64,000 nt of DNA. It comes from Cladopsammia gracilis (Eukaryota > Cnidaria > Anthozoa > Scleractinia > Dendrophylliidae). Location of the stretch: the NCBI GenBank assembly GCA_022457155.1, contig JAJGOT010000017.1:1-64000 (forward strand). The letters run 5' to 3'. Below the pieces are notes generated by a model. The model saw only the letters and a program-made list of their open reading frames with translations. It ran no database searches and had not been told where the DNA came from. Shown here piece by piece: positions 32,862-43,854 of the stretch. Made by a program: the position numbers and the translations under genes. How positions within the stretch are numbered: the first letter of the stretch is position 1; each line of letters starts with the position of its first letter.

Positions 32862-33428
32862 CTGAATAAAAGTATTCTCAAGAACAAGGAAGTTAGAATG
32901 CAAAACCAGAGTTTAGCTATGTTGTGATGAGCGTCTCTATTCTCAGTAGCTTCGACGATATAGCAAACGGTTTGAATGCAACAAAAGTCTCACATTTTCC
33001 TCCTGTGTTTTGTTTGTTTAGAAACTACATTGTTTGAAGAGTAACTTCAGAATTGTTGAGCAAGGACCACGGTTTTGAATACCATTACAACTTGTAACTT
33101 TTGGCAGAGCCCAGTAGGTCCACCGTTAAAGCAAAGACCATGGGTTTGATTCTCATTAAAGACTCGATATGTCCACAATTATAGCGGAGGAAATCGATTT
33201 TTTCTTTTATGCTTATACAGCCACTTACCTCTTGTAGGCCTGCCACAGGCAAATCTCCATACGATGTCACAGGAAGATTCTTTGGCTGCTATGACGTCTG
33301 GAACTTCCTGACCTGAATAAACAGTCTTCTCAAGAACAAGTTACTTGGAATGCAAGCCAAAGTTTACCTATGTTTTGATGAGCGTCTCTTACTCGATATA
33401 GCAAACGGTTTGAATGCAACTAAAGTCT

Positions 33429-34013
33429 TGCCCATATTGTGATGAGCTTCTTAAAGTAAAGGCCATGTCCTTTGTTTGCAATTTGCAACTTTTGATAGAG
33501 CACTGTAGGTCCACTGTTTAAGCAAATGCCATGGGTTGAATTCCGCTAGGCCTCTGATTTACAAATCTTCTTTGCAGCTTTTGGTTGAGCCGAGCAGGGA
33601 GGGTCTAAAATAGGGTTTCCCAATCCCGCTTCCCGACACTATTTTTTCTTTCATCCCGCCATCCCGCTTGCTTCGAACATGTCATCCCGATTCCGCTTCC
33701 AAAATACTTTTTTTGTATGACAAGTCACACTTTTTTTCCGGACGAGACGCAATTTCGGCGGGCTAATGCATTACGACCTCGGTGTTTGTTTACGGTAAAC
33801 AGCAGCAGTCAGTTTATTTTGGTAAATTTATCCGCTTTTGAGTAAGTGTTGAGGAGCCAAATGAAAGTTTTCCTTATCGGAGAACAGCGCGAGGACCATG
33901 AAGAAGGCCCTCCATCACACCAAACTTCAAAATTTCAATTTAAAAAACAATTTCAACCACTACTACTACATAGGAGTTACCCTAATCTGATAGAGAAGAT
34001 TGTATGGAATATG
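33429..34013. other. Degenerate array edge and CCCGC-rich repeat
   Basis: 33429-33560 still carries fragments of the array unit, including a GGTTGAATTCCGC B-box-like motif. 33610-33700 repeats CATCCCGCTT/AATCCCGCTT. A 60-codon plus frame (33846-34028) has no features. Confidence 0.4.
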
Positions 34014-34590
34014 CGGGCTGCGGAGTGAGGAGTGTGAAAAATGAGAAGTGGGGAAAATGAGGAGTGGGGAAAATGACGAGTGTAACAAATGAGAAGTGGG
34101 GAAAATGTGGAATACGTTTTCTCGTTTTTTGTCTCAAGGAACCCATTAAAATGCTTAAACAAGACGTAGCAAGGGGTGGCAGGACGTACAAACAATCCCG
34201 TTGTGAAACTTACTTGACACCTTTTAGATTTTTCCTCTAAGGAGTGTATCTTTAAAGGATGTGCCTTTTTTAAAATATATGATGGGTGGTTCTTCGTAGA
34301 TTTGGCATTGCGGTTTTGGTTCTGCAATATGTGCCATTTTGACATAAAAATTTGTTTGAGATTTGGCACTGATGGCTGGTATTGCGTCACAAAGGGCAGA
34401 TTTCTTTTTGTGTTTTCTCCTGTTTAAGCGCATTTTTCCTTTTTTCGAATTTTATTTTTGATAGAGTTTTCTCTATCGGTTATTTGGAATATGTGGAGTG
34501 CGGTGTGCGAAAAACGCGGAGTGTGGAAAATGCAGGGTGTGGAAAACTAGGAGTGTGAAAGTGCGGAGTGTGGAAAATGAGGATTACGTA
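34014..34590. repeat. Two minisatellite blocks of a ~15-bp GGAGTGTGGAAAAT unit
   Basis: 34019-34110 and 34493-34582 are runs of GGAGTGTGGAAAATG-like units with substitutions. Minus-strand frames across them encode meaningless FPHFS/TPHF repeats. The ~370 bp between them have no recognised gene. Confidence 0.65.
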
Positions 34591-37500
34591 TTTTGTGGAA
34601 AAACATAAAATATAAGGTAAAACTGAACTAATTTTTTTTTCTTCAAGGCAACTTTTGCAAGTTTTCAGTGAAATTCTCAATCTCTATATAAATACCGGAA
34701 TTAGTGTTGTCATCTCAAAAAAAATGGTATTTTCATACACGCATACAGAGAAAACAACCCGATCCTCTTAACTGCAGATATTTATATTTAAATCATATTG
34801 TTATAGCATTTCAGATTGGTGAAAATCCAGCACTCTGTAAGTCCGATTTTAGTGATAAGACTCATCATGAAAAAAATTATGTATTCTAAAATCTACTGCG
34901 AACAATTCGCGGATTCTGTCATTCTGGAGAGGAACAAAGGAAAAAAAGCCGAATATTCGACACAAAATTAACGATATTACTAACATGAATTACGGACAAC
35001 AAGCAAATGCTGACAGAACAGTCGCAAAAAAATTAAATAAAACAACAAAAACAAAGAAATGATGTACCTGTGATGTTCCTAAATTTCAGTCGGTAAACTT
35101 TCTTACTTGCCGAGATAACACTGTAGAACGTGAATGTTCTGGCCTTGACTAATTATTTTTATGTTATGAGATTACCGCCCTCCATGAGTTTGCCCAGGGC
35201 GCTGAAAAGAATGAGCGATGCAACGCGCCTACAGCGCTTGGGCGATGTGTGATGCGGAGTGAGACTGGGCCGAACGCCCTCGAGAGAGCCGGAGTTAAAA
35301 AAAATGGCGGCAAATTGAGATCGATGGCTGATGAAGAAAAGGGATCGCTGCAAGAAAACGGTACAAGATATCCACTTGATGTTTTCGACATGAAGATTTC
35401 AATGTATTTTCAAAGCTGTAGGCGAGAAAGAACGGGTTTTACACTGTAACATTTATCACGAATTATTTAAAATAAAACGAGCTTGTTAGAAATGCATTAC
35501 GCAAAATGTTTGCACGCAAAAGTAAAACATTAATTCCCTGCGAACTATGACAGTAAACGGCTAAATTTTAAGGGTATAGATAGAGGAACTTTTGCTCTTT
35601 CATCCGCGTAAATTTCGTTTTGAACTTTCTTGAACTTTTTTAGTTACATGCTATAGAATTAAGGTGGTTGTTCTGTGATGCGATTAATATTGAGACTGAC
35701 TAGCACTACTGACAGGCACTACTAAAGCAATGAATGATAGGTTTGATCGAATGAAGGCCCCAAAACACTAAAAACGTTTCATTGATAAAGTGTAAATAGG
35801 TGAAACATGCAGTGATTATAGTTATTGATAGCAGTGTAAATTAAAGTGGTTGGGTCTCTGATCCTAATGGCATAATGTACTGTACTGCATTATAAAATCT
35901 GAGGCAATTTTAAAAGCGGATTCAATTTTTAGACGATCTGCGCCTGCGAGGTGCAATACAGGGCTTCCTGACAAGAAGTTTCTCCCGCGAGGCAAGATTA
36001 ACAAGAAGACAAACCCGATCGTCTAAATGTCAACTATGTCTAGCGACAAAATCCTCCTATTTATCTGTTACCTCGTGAAACAATCTCTATAGCCTGTGAA
36101 GAGTGCAGAAAAGTATTATTAGGCGCGAATTCAGGGACGCACGCGCAGAGGATAGTTGTATCCTCCGCACGCCCGTCCCCGAAATATAATCGCGCCTTAT
36201 ATTAATTTTTTGCCTACTACGCAGACTACTAATTCTATGAAAAGCTTATCATCTTGATATTGATCCTCCGGCGATGGCTCTGCGTCGTAGGTTGGTCTCG
36301 AAGGCTGCCTACGTTAATAATTTGTAAACGATCTATCCTAAGGTGTGTGCAGTATCCCATTTCGTCCCGCAGTAAACCTGCGGTAAGGCGTTTGCTCTCC
36401 ACGTGAAGGACCGCTTGCTCGCATGTTACTCTGCTTGTAAGACTTAAATCCTGTTTACTGATCTTCGCTGACAAACTGAGTAGTATGCAAATACCTAATC
36501 GGAAATTTTCCTTTGAAAGGTGATAGAATTTCGTAAAAATCTGAGAAACGGCTCGATGGTTTTTTTTAAAACATTCACTGTGCATGCTTACCGATGTGCA
36601 AAATATTATCTGAAAGTTTCATTGGCATTGATTCACTGGAACGCCTTTAAAATTACCCAAAAATTGCACATGATGCGATGTTAGGAAAAAAGGTAGTTCT
36701 CAAGATCACAACAGAGAAAGTAAACAAAACTTTCAAGGCTTACAAACATAACATCAAGCTACTTTTTGACATCATCATTAAGTAATTTCACAAAACCAGT
36801 GTTAACCTCTCGATCCATTTAATACCAGTACACAAATAGTAAGGTTTAAAATGTTATAACGATTTATTTTAATTCAAACATACAGAATTTTTTTTATTCT
36901 TGCAAAATATATATGCCATATACCATATTTTAAGATGCCTATGTAGGATTTTCAATGCGGAATCTTAAACGCGCTAAATTTCACTTTTACTGATTTCTAA
37001 GTTTCTTGTTTATCGTCGTCATGGTAATATCGATTTTACCAGAAAATATATCTTGGCAAACTTCAATTCAAAACCAGTTAGTGGTAAAAATTTCACATTG
37101 ATCTGGCTTGGAGAAGGCCGCTTAAAAGCCGATTGAAAAATGTTGGTATGGTCTTCAGAAAACCGTATCGAACCACCTTAAATAATGTCTGGTTGAACCT
37201 TACAAGTGAAAGCCTCACTTGCCCAGCGCGTAGACTGTCAAGTGAAGTGTAATAGATAAATAATTAAATTCGGTGTAACTAAGCAGGAGGTGCGCACGAG
37301 ACGATGACGACGACAAATTTTATCCGAAGAAAAGTCGAAAAGCCGAAATCAAGCCGAATCTAATTCGAAAAAAAGGCCGACCTAACCGTATAACCCGCTA
37401 AGAGAACCAGAGAGAAAAACCACACCAACCCTGGGGTTCCCATAAGTTAATCTAATTACAACTACGTTAAATCGAATTACAAGTCTGGGGACTTCTGGCC

Positions 37501-37804
37501 GAACGTGTGTGTATGAGGTATACTTTGAAAGGTTCATTCAGAGATCTATTTACCCGCCAAATCCAACCCATAAAGAATATAACTGACCAATATGAGGCAT
37601 CTCTCATTAGAATTATTTCTCAGAAGTGGATGTCCTGTGCTGACTTGAACCTGCTCACGCTGGGACGGTGGAAGAAGGTGGTATGGTCTGATCCGCTGGA
37701 AGGCTGAATATTAGGTGTCCTGTGGCTGGGGAAGTGGCAGCTGAAATGGTTCAATAAAACAGTTTGAGAAGGATTCACTGAGGAAAAATGAAAAGGAGCC
37801 ATTT
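34591..37804. other. Non-coding region with one hairpin element
   Basis: 36121-36197 is a hairpin (AGGCGCGAATTCAGGGACG...GAAATATAATCGCGCCT). A GC-richer patch at 35.16-35.36 kb could be a promoter or first exon: ATGGCTGATGAAGAAAAGG at 35324, then a weak GT donor at 35361. Evidence is too thin to call. The 116-codon minus frame at 36235-36585 has no domain I recognise. Confidence 0.35.
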
Positions 37805-37915
37805 TAGAATACCCGGCCACTTCCATATCCCTGAACATTTGGTAAAACGAGGCACATGTAAACAAAAGAAAGCATTCATATTTAATGACATGCAAATAAG
37901 TGGCCGGGTATTCTA
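37805..37915. mobile_element. 111-bp MITE with TAGAATACCCGGCCACTT ends
   Basis: TAGAATACCCGGCCACTT at the left and AAGTGGCCGGGTATTCTA at the right are perfect inverted 18-mers around a 75-bp interior. Confidence 0.75.
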
Positions 37916-39299
37916 CAGTTTAGTCGTCGTGGTTGCCTCTTTAATCCTCGGACGTACAGGGCCAAGAGGGAGAAGAGCGGACGCCACACACCCTCCTTAA
38001 GGTTTTTCTTCGATTTTCTTCAAGAACATTTATTGTAAACAAATGCCATTTTCTTCGTTTATCCTTGAGATACATTTTAATAAAGTTTGGAGGCAATTGG
38101 CTGCTATGGTGACGAGATATTACATCATAATTAGCACAAGGTTAAGCCATTTTGAATAAAAATACATGTTTCACATTTTTCCGGTGGAATAAAAAACATA
38201 AAACGCAACCAAAAGCAGCAAATTGTTAATTCTGTCATATTTTACAGGTCCAGCAAGAAAATATTTTTTCCCCATAAATTTGAATTTTTAGTAAAATGCA
38301 AGATGATGACAGATCCCCAGCAGCACCATGATCTATAATATTTACTTCAGATCTGGTAGAGCACATCATATCACTAAGGATGCCTATAGGTGCTATCCGA
38401 CATCCGAATTGTGAAAATCCGACATCGAAGTTGAGAAAATCCGACATCCGACTTGTGATGATACAGTTGCCTCTCGTTGCTTCCAGCCACTGTAGGTGTT
38501 CGCGCAAGGCCTTCTCGCGAGAACGCGATGCGAAGTCAACGCAACTCTTTCTATCTATTTAACATACTTTGTTGTTTAAATAGATAGTTGACGACGAAAC
38601 GTTTCTCACAAACTGTTTGACACTTGGTGAATAGCGCCGGTGTATGTTAACTTGTCTTTAAATAATTATTATATATTTTGTGACAACAACTTGGTCAAAA
38701 TGTTGCAGACCGGAATATTACAAAATTTTTACGGATCAGTTATTCAGACAGAATAAAACAAACGTTCGTTTTTAGAATTGACATCTTGCATTTGGCAGAA
38801 GAACAAGGCTTACCTTGATTGATCATCATGAACTCGACCCAGCTAAGACCTAGCTAACAAGATATTGTTTTCCTCAATGCATCGAAATGCCGGCCCCCTG
38901 TCCGAATTCGTCGAGACACATTTTAATATTAACGTGCTTGTCTTGTTTTGGAAATGTCCCGTTTCCACTGACAATGTCACACACTACAAAACAAGAAACA
39001 AGGTTCAGTTTATGGCTTTAAAATGAAAATTGTAAAAGAAAGACCATTTAACGAAGAAAAACGAAATTTCCTGTCGCATGTTGTCTCTACATGTTGCAAC
39101 GAAAGACACACAATGTAAAGTAAATTGAAGTATTATTTCCTGACCTTTACCAACATTTCCATTTGCTAAAATATCTCCTTGAGTGGTCTTCAGGCGGACT
39201 GTTATAACAGTGTAATCAAGCTGATGATGAGGGCAAGATAAACTCGTTCGAACTTTTCCGTTTTCGCAATATGTCTTAACTCCTGCGTTTCTTCGCCGA
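37916..39299. other. Non-coding region with small hairpin
   Basis: 38400-38455 has three short AAAATCCGACATC repeats. 38549-38586 is a hairpin (CTATCTATTTAA...TTAAATAGATAG). The minus frame at 39005-39304 begins with TTG, runs into the adjacent MITE and is not supported as a gene. Confidence 0.35.
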
Positions 39300-39475
39300 C
39301 TCAATAGGCCTTTATCACGCGGCGGCCATGTTGACTCCCCGGAGAATAAAATGCTTTGTTTTTGCCCCCCCCCCCCCCCAACCTCGTTTTCAACTTTTTT
39401 ACTGCGAGGCTTGGCGGCCTAAATCTTTTGTTTTTATACAAAATGGCGGGTCGTGATAAAAACCTATGAACTCAT
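39300..39475. mobile_element. MITE with ATAGG.CTTTATCACG ends and internal C tract
   Basis: CAATAGGCCTTTATCACGCG at the left and CGTGATAAAAACCTATGAA at the right are inverted; GGCCATGTTG/CAAAATGGCG extend the arms. A run of C bases follows at about 39366. Confidence 0.55.
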
Positions 39476-39604
39476 GTTTTGAACGTGGCGCCAAGCAACC
39501 ACGGGATTAAAATGGTGATCCCTGATTGGCTTATTTCATTTATCAAAGGCTTCCCACTGCACGTGTCAATGTAGCGGGAAACAAAATGTTTACCATTGGC
39601 CTCT

Positions 39605-39800
39605 GAAACAATGGCTGCACTTGTAAATTACACTAGCTAAGTTTTATTGAATTGATCCCAGGGGTCAATTCTATAAAACTTTTACACTTGTAATTTACAA
39701 GTGTAGCTTTTATTTTCAACCTCTGAAACAATGGCTACACTTGTAAATTACACTTGTAAAAGTTTTATTGAATTGAACCCAGGTTAACTTTCCCGATCTG
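39605..39800. repeat. Three copies, two orientations, of a TACACTTGTAAATTACACTTG unit
   Basis: CTCTGAAACAATGGCTACACTTG...GTTTTATTGAATTGA.CCCAG occurs forward at 39605-39665 and 39722-39785 and inverted at 39660-39712, giving a composite hairpin. Confidence 0.6.
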
Positions 39801-40114
39801 TCAATCATCTTCACTAGCGCGGTAATTTTTGACTCCCTGTTGAATTCGTAGACTTCGTAGGGACGGCTTTCAATTTTAAATAGAGAAAAGAAAACCGTCG
39901 TGTGTTTATGTTCTCCACAAAACCTATAATACACTTGCAGAAGCATTGCTTTCGCTCATTAATCCCATTGTTTTGTGCGTCTTGTGCCGCTCTCGATGCC
40001 TTCGCCGTCGTCGGATGCTTTGGCAATGCTTTGGTAGGCTTATTTCATTCTTCGTTTCCATCAGATGAATAGATCGAATCTTAAAGTGCCCCTGTGATCA
40101 AAGTTTTGATTTTG

Positions 40115-40765
40115 ATTTTTTTTTTACATTTTCGTGTACTGTTAGACTTTCTTACTCATCTTGCGAAATTTCAATCCATTACGAACATCAGAAGTCATTT
40201 TATTTTAACATTTATTTCCGAGAATTTACGGCCGCCATTAATCAGCCTTGTTCCTAGGCTTGGTTGCGAAGACGTCAAAGACTCAAACATACCTCACGGG
40301 TTGAAATTATACTAACAATTAGCCTGTTCCAGGCTCTCAGATAGTGGAGGCGAGCGAAAAATGTTGTTAGCGAAGAAAAAAACGAGTGGGGCCCCTTTCC
40401 CCACCCCCCTCCCCCCCCGCCTCCCTCGTTTTTTCTTCGCTCGCTCCGACATTTTTCGCTCGCCCCCACTAACTGAGAGCCTGGAACAGGCTAACTAACA
40501 ATAAGCATAGAAAATTGCACGAAGAACAAGTCCAAAGTTTTTGTTGCTTTTCGCGTGATTTTCAATACCTATTATTATTATAATTTCAACCCGTGAGGTA
40601 TGTTTGAGTCTTGACGTCACTTTCTCCCATTCGCAACCAAGCCTTGGAACAAGGTTGATTAATGGCGGCCGTAAATTCTCGCAAATAAATGTTAAAATAA
40701 AATGATTTCTGATGTTCGTAATGAATTGAAATTTGGCAAGATGAATAAGAAAGTCTAATTGTACA
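40115..40765. mobile_element. Inverted-repeat element (~200-bp arms) with another MITE in its loop
   Basis: 40115-40318 (TTAGACTTTCTTACTCATCTTG through GGGTTGAAATTATA) is repeated inverted at 40590-40765. The loop holds the 174-bp element at 40320-40493 plus ~90 bp of unique sequence. Frames on both strands here mirror each other and are not genes. Confidence 0.65.
40320..40493. mobile_element. 174-bp MITE with TAGCCTGTTCCAGGCTCTCAG ends and 9-bp duplication
   Basis: Perfect inverted ends TAGCCTGTTCCAGGCTCTCA and complement, with inner arms GCGAGCGAAAAATG/CATTTTTCGCTCGC and AACGAG/CTCGTT. Flanked by ACTAACAAT at 40311-40319 and 40494-40502. A 9-bp duplication points to Mutator-type transposition. 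Confidence 0.85.
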
Positions 40766-41330
40766 GGAAAATGTCGCAGGGACATGTCGCAGCGACATGT
40801 AGTAGCGACAAAACTTTGTGTAGTACACACTGAGGGACACGTAGCAGGGACATGCGGCGGGGACATGTAGCAGGGACAAAATCATAGCGCTTGCACACAC
40901 ATGAAAATGTTGCGGGGACATGTCTCAGGGACATGTTGCAGCGACACGTACCCTCGTGTGAACTGATACTTTCATAATTGTGCAACACCAATTTTGGGGA
41001 CATTTTTTCCCCGCGACATGTTGCACGGAGTTCAACTTGTCGAACTTCATGGGACACGTCGCGGGGACAAAATGTCCCCAAAATTGGCGTTGCACAATTG
41101 TGAAAGTATCAGTTCACACGAAGGGAAGTGTTGCTGCAACATGTCCCTGAGACATGTCCCCGCAACATTTTCATGTGTGTGCAAGCGCTATGATTTTGTC
41201 CCTGCTACATGTCCCCGCTGCTCGTCCCTGCTACATGTCCCTCAGTGTGTACTACACATTTTTTTCTCGCTGCTACATGTCGCTGAGACATGTCCCTGCT
41301 ACATGACCCCTCGTGTCTGACCACCTTTAT
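40766..41330. mobile_element. ~565-bp palindrome built of GGGACATGT repeats
   Basis: The left half is largely the reverse complement of the right half about a centre near 41040. Matching pairs include GATACTTTCATAATTGTGCA with its complement and GCGCTTGCACACACATGAAA with its complement. Both arms consist of GGGACATGT(C/T)GCAG-like short units, in direct order within each arm. The 108-111-codon frames on both strands are palindrome by-products. Confidence 0.75.
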
Positions 41331-41459
41331 GATTAGCTGGCACGTCGATTTTTCGATTTTCCGTCTGTGCGAAAATCAGCCCGGGCGCGCAAAGCAGATT
41401 GGGTGAACATAGGCATTTAACGATGTCACAAAAAAGAAAAAAATATATAGCAAATGATA

Positions 41460-41893
41460 ACATGATCTCTCACGTTCAAAGTTCAACCTTCTGAGGTGCG
41501 GCCGCTCACAAAACTCGGTTATTTCATTACAAACACCTTTTGAAATAAGTAAGGCTTATAACGCTTGAGGGAATATTTTGGGCGACCCCGTAGCTGTCCA
41601 AACGATGTCTGTGATAGGCGAACGATACAATTGATATATCACTTGAACAATGCCGCTATCCCTAATCCCTATCCCAGCGGGAAAAATTTAATGGCGAAAG
41701 TCAATAAACGACGTTTCGACATCTTCGGGATGTCATTGGCTGTGACCGCACTTGGTGAGTTAACTGGGTTATTTTTTTAGTAATCCGGTTAAAATAACCC
41801 GGTTAAAATAACTCGGTGAAAAGTGAAATAACCGAGTTTATTTTTCTGAGCGGCCGCACTTCAGAAGGTTGAACTTTGAACGTAAGAGACCAT
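41460..41893. mobile_element. Element with TTCAAAGTTCAACCTTCTGA inverted ends
   Basis: CATGATCTCTCACGTTCAAAG...GCGGCCGCTCA at the left is inverted at 41848-41893. The interior has GGTTATTT/AAATAACC motifs repeated at 41760-41835. No transposase seen. Confidence 0.65.
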
Positions 41894-41902
41894 GTTATAA
41901 TA

Positions 41903-42092
41903 GGCCATTTCCGAGTTACCTTTAACCTCTCTATCAAAGCGAGGCTAGGTGCGAAACCTTTCACATGAAAATGAGTTTTCATTCACATGCAAATAAACTT
42001 ATTTGCATGTGAATGAAAACTCATTTTCATATGAAAGGTTTCGCACCTAGCCTCGCTTTGATAGAGAGGCTATAGGCAACTCGGAAATGGCC
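41903..42092. mobile_element. 190-bp near-perfect palindrome (GGCCATTTCCGAGTT ends)
   Basis: Arms of about 90 bp pair almost completely, with centre AAATAAACTTATTT near 41997. Such long uninterrupted hairpins are unstable, suggesting a recent insertion. Confidence 0.8.
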
Positions 42093-42109
42093 AAACGAGA
42101 TCTGCACAA

Positions 42110-42490
42110 AACAGTACGATTAATGAGTGAAAACAGTGCCTCTGCACGTGCATTTTACAAATTGTTATTCCCTGCAAACAACATCGTCAAATGATCAAAT
42201 TATAGGTTTTGTGGAGAAAATAAACACACGACGGTTCTAACGAGATCTGCACAAAACAGTACGATTAATGAGCGAAAACAATGCCTCTGCACGTGCATTT
42301 TACATGTTATTATTTCCTGCAAACAACATCGTCAAATGATCAAATTATAGGTTTTGTGGAGAAAATAAACACACGACGGTTCTCCTTTCTCTATTTGCAA
42401 TTGAAAGTCATCCCTACGAAGGTCTACCAATTCAACAGGAAGCCAAACATTACCGCGTAAGCGAAGATGATTGACAGATCGGGAAAGTTA
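42110..42490. repeat. Tandem duplication of a ~125-bp segment, related to 39780-39980
   Basis: ACGAGATCTGCACAAAACAG...CACACGACGGTTCT occurs at 42098-42238 and 42239-42381. This and the following TCGGGAAAGTTAACC end appear inverted at 39785-39980, so both are copies of one element family. Confidence 0.6.
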
Positions 42491-42823
42491 ACCTCCACTA
42501 AACTACCTAGCGAGGTGGTTTAAATAAACCTAACCCGGTTAAAAAAATCTATTGTTCTTTAATTAATTTCCATGGGAACCGCTAACACGGTTAAAATTCG
42601 GTGAACGCCAAAAATACGCGGCCGCATCAGGAATTTTGTCAAACCAGTTAATTTTAATTAAGTAATTGCAAGTAACCGGGTTAACTACTCTAGTGTGGCC
42701 GCAGCCAATGTCAAGTAAAGTGTGTACGTCAGTTCTTGCATTTTAAATAGATCTACAATTATGCGCATAAGGTGACAAAATACGTTAAGTGACAAGAAAA
42801 AGTTTATACTGGGGGAAACTGCG

Positions 42824-43462
42824 TTAATTAAACAATAATTTTGCTCTGATTGAGTCTGACTGAGTATTGAGTACTGGCTTAAATTCTCTAATATATAACA
42901 TTTCATATATCAGGCAGTCAAGTTTACTCTTGCATTTCTTTTAGATGGTAAAATGATCTTCGAGGTTCCTTGGCTCCATATTGTGTTCCTTCTTGATATG
43001 ATTTTCGATTCCGGATGAGCTCTGATATTCGACAACACGTTGATATAAGTATTGGCGAGTGTATACACCTAATTCAATAAAGGTTGCTTTGGCAGTTGGT
43101 CATTGGTAATTGGGATACGGAACACAATGCAATGCTTCACTTGAGTGACTGCCAAACAATAGCTTCCCAATGCCCAATTACCAATGACCAAAGCAACCTT
43201 TATTGAATTAGGTGTAAATACACAACGCTTTGTTGGTTGATTAACGGAGGCTTTTTGTCGCGCATCTTAACGTCATCCTCATTTTTTTCTGCTCGAGAAC
43301 ACCGGCTGTTGTGTTTTTTCCAGTTTTGTTGCTCAAATCTCGTAGTTGTCTTCTGACAGTGTCGGCCGACTTTTGATCTTTAAACGGTAGTACAATTTTG
43401 GTAATGCCAACGCGGCTGCTAGTATGATTTTCGCTTTCAGTAGTATTTGTCACTGAGGTCAA
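42824..43462 (-). pseudogene. Retroelement C-terminal region with GIY-YIG endonuclease remnant, split by a MITE
   Basis: Minus strand. 43241-43462 carries VLPFKDQKSADTVRRQLRDL, a linker typical of GIY-YIG-bearing Penelope-type retroelements. After a one-base slip come KKPPLINQQSVVY and then the MITE at 43065-43215. Beyond it the frame resumes with YTRQYLYQRVVEYQSSSG, a GIY-YIG-domain segment, and ends KLDCLIYEMLYIREFKPVLN to a stop at 42824-42826. The endonuclease would nick target DNA for integration. The copy lacks the reverse transcriptase, has a frameshift and has lost about 14 codons at the MITE. Confidence 0.6.
43065..43215. mobile_element. 151-bp MITE inside the GIY-YIG remnant
   Basis: ACACCTAATTCAATAAAGGT and its perfect complement form the ends; inner arms TTGGTCATTGGTAATTGGG/CCCAATTACCAATGACCAA. 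It interrupts the retroelement frame at 42824-43462. Confidence 0.8.
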
Positions 43463-43687
43463 AAACTGTGAAATATTGGAATCAACAAGATGTGCAGGGT
43501 ACTGTAGCTAGGTAAAGATGTTTCGAATAGAGCTTATTACTATCCTCCTCTGTGGGAGTACTTCTCCAAGACTTATCACGCTATGACTCACGCTACGACT
43601 ACTATGACACACGCTACTTCCCACGCTGACTCATAGTGTGTGATGAAAAAAACAAAGGATGCGCACTGTCAAGTACGGTTCGACATC

Positions 43688-43854
43688 AATAGCCCTTTTT
43701 ACGGTTGATTTTTCTCATTTGCATTACAATGTTATCCAACGTGGATGCGAGGCAATTTCGGAATAAAACTACAAAATAGCCCGAAATTGCCTCACATACA
43801 TGCTAGATTTCATTGTAATGCAAATGAGCAGAGTTAACCATGAAAAGGGCTATT
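43688..43854. mobile_element. 167-bp MITE with AATAGCCCTTTT ends
   Basis: AATAGCCCTTTTTACGGTT / AACCATGAAAAGGGCTATT and CTCATTTGCATTACAATG / CATTGTAATGCAAATGAG are inverted; inner GAGGCAATTTCGG/CCGAAATTGCCTC complete the hairpin. Confidence 0.75.

Larger units (their letters stand above)
25541..33428. repeat. Exon-bearing tandem array: 17 units in an A-B-C higher-order pattern
   Basis: Seventeen units share a core from CTTATACAG through CATACGATGTCACAGG to GATATAGCAAACGGTTTGAATGC. Three types recur left to right as A B C A B C A B C C A B C C C A B. The A-to-B and C-to-A steps are about 453 bp and the B-to-C step about 530 bp, the extra ~76 bp being a second GGTTTGATTCC-containing segment. 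One A-B-C block is about 1435 bp; 26214, 27649 and 29085 mark equivalent positions. Identity between equivalent units is very high, implying recent amplification. The repeated 60-73-codon plus-strand frames are by-products. Each unit contains an 86-nt exon-like segment on the minus strand and a tRNA-like segment. Confidence 0.9.

Noticed and set aside
25541..33428. Repeated plus-strand frames of 60-73 codons (starting at 26214, 27649, 29085 and others)
   Set aside because: They repeat only because the array repeats, and show no domain or splice logic; the exon-like signal is on the minus strand.
36235..36585. 116-codon minus frame as a host exon
   Set aside because: No splice sites that agree with its frame and no recognisable domain.
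39005..39304. 99-codon minus frame as a first exon
   Set aside because: Begins with TTG, runs out of an adjacent MITE, and the candidate donor inside it is unsupported.
40495..41320. 108-123-codon frames on both strands over 40.5-41.3 kb
   Set aside because: Produced by palindromes and short repeats; the Cys-rich look comes from translating GGGACATGT units.
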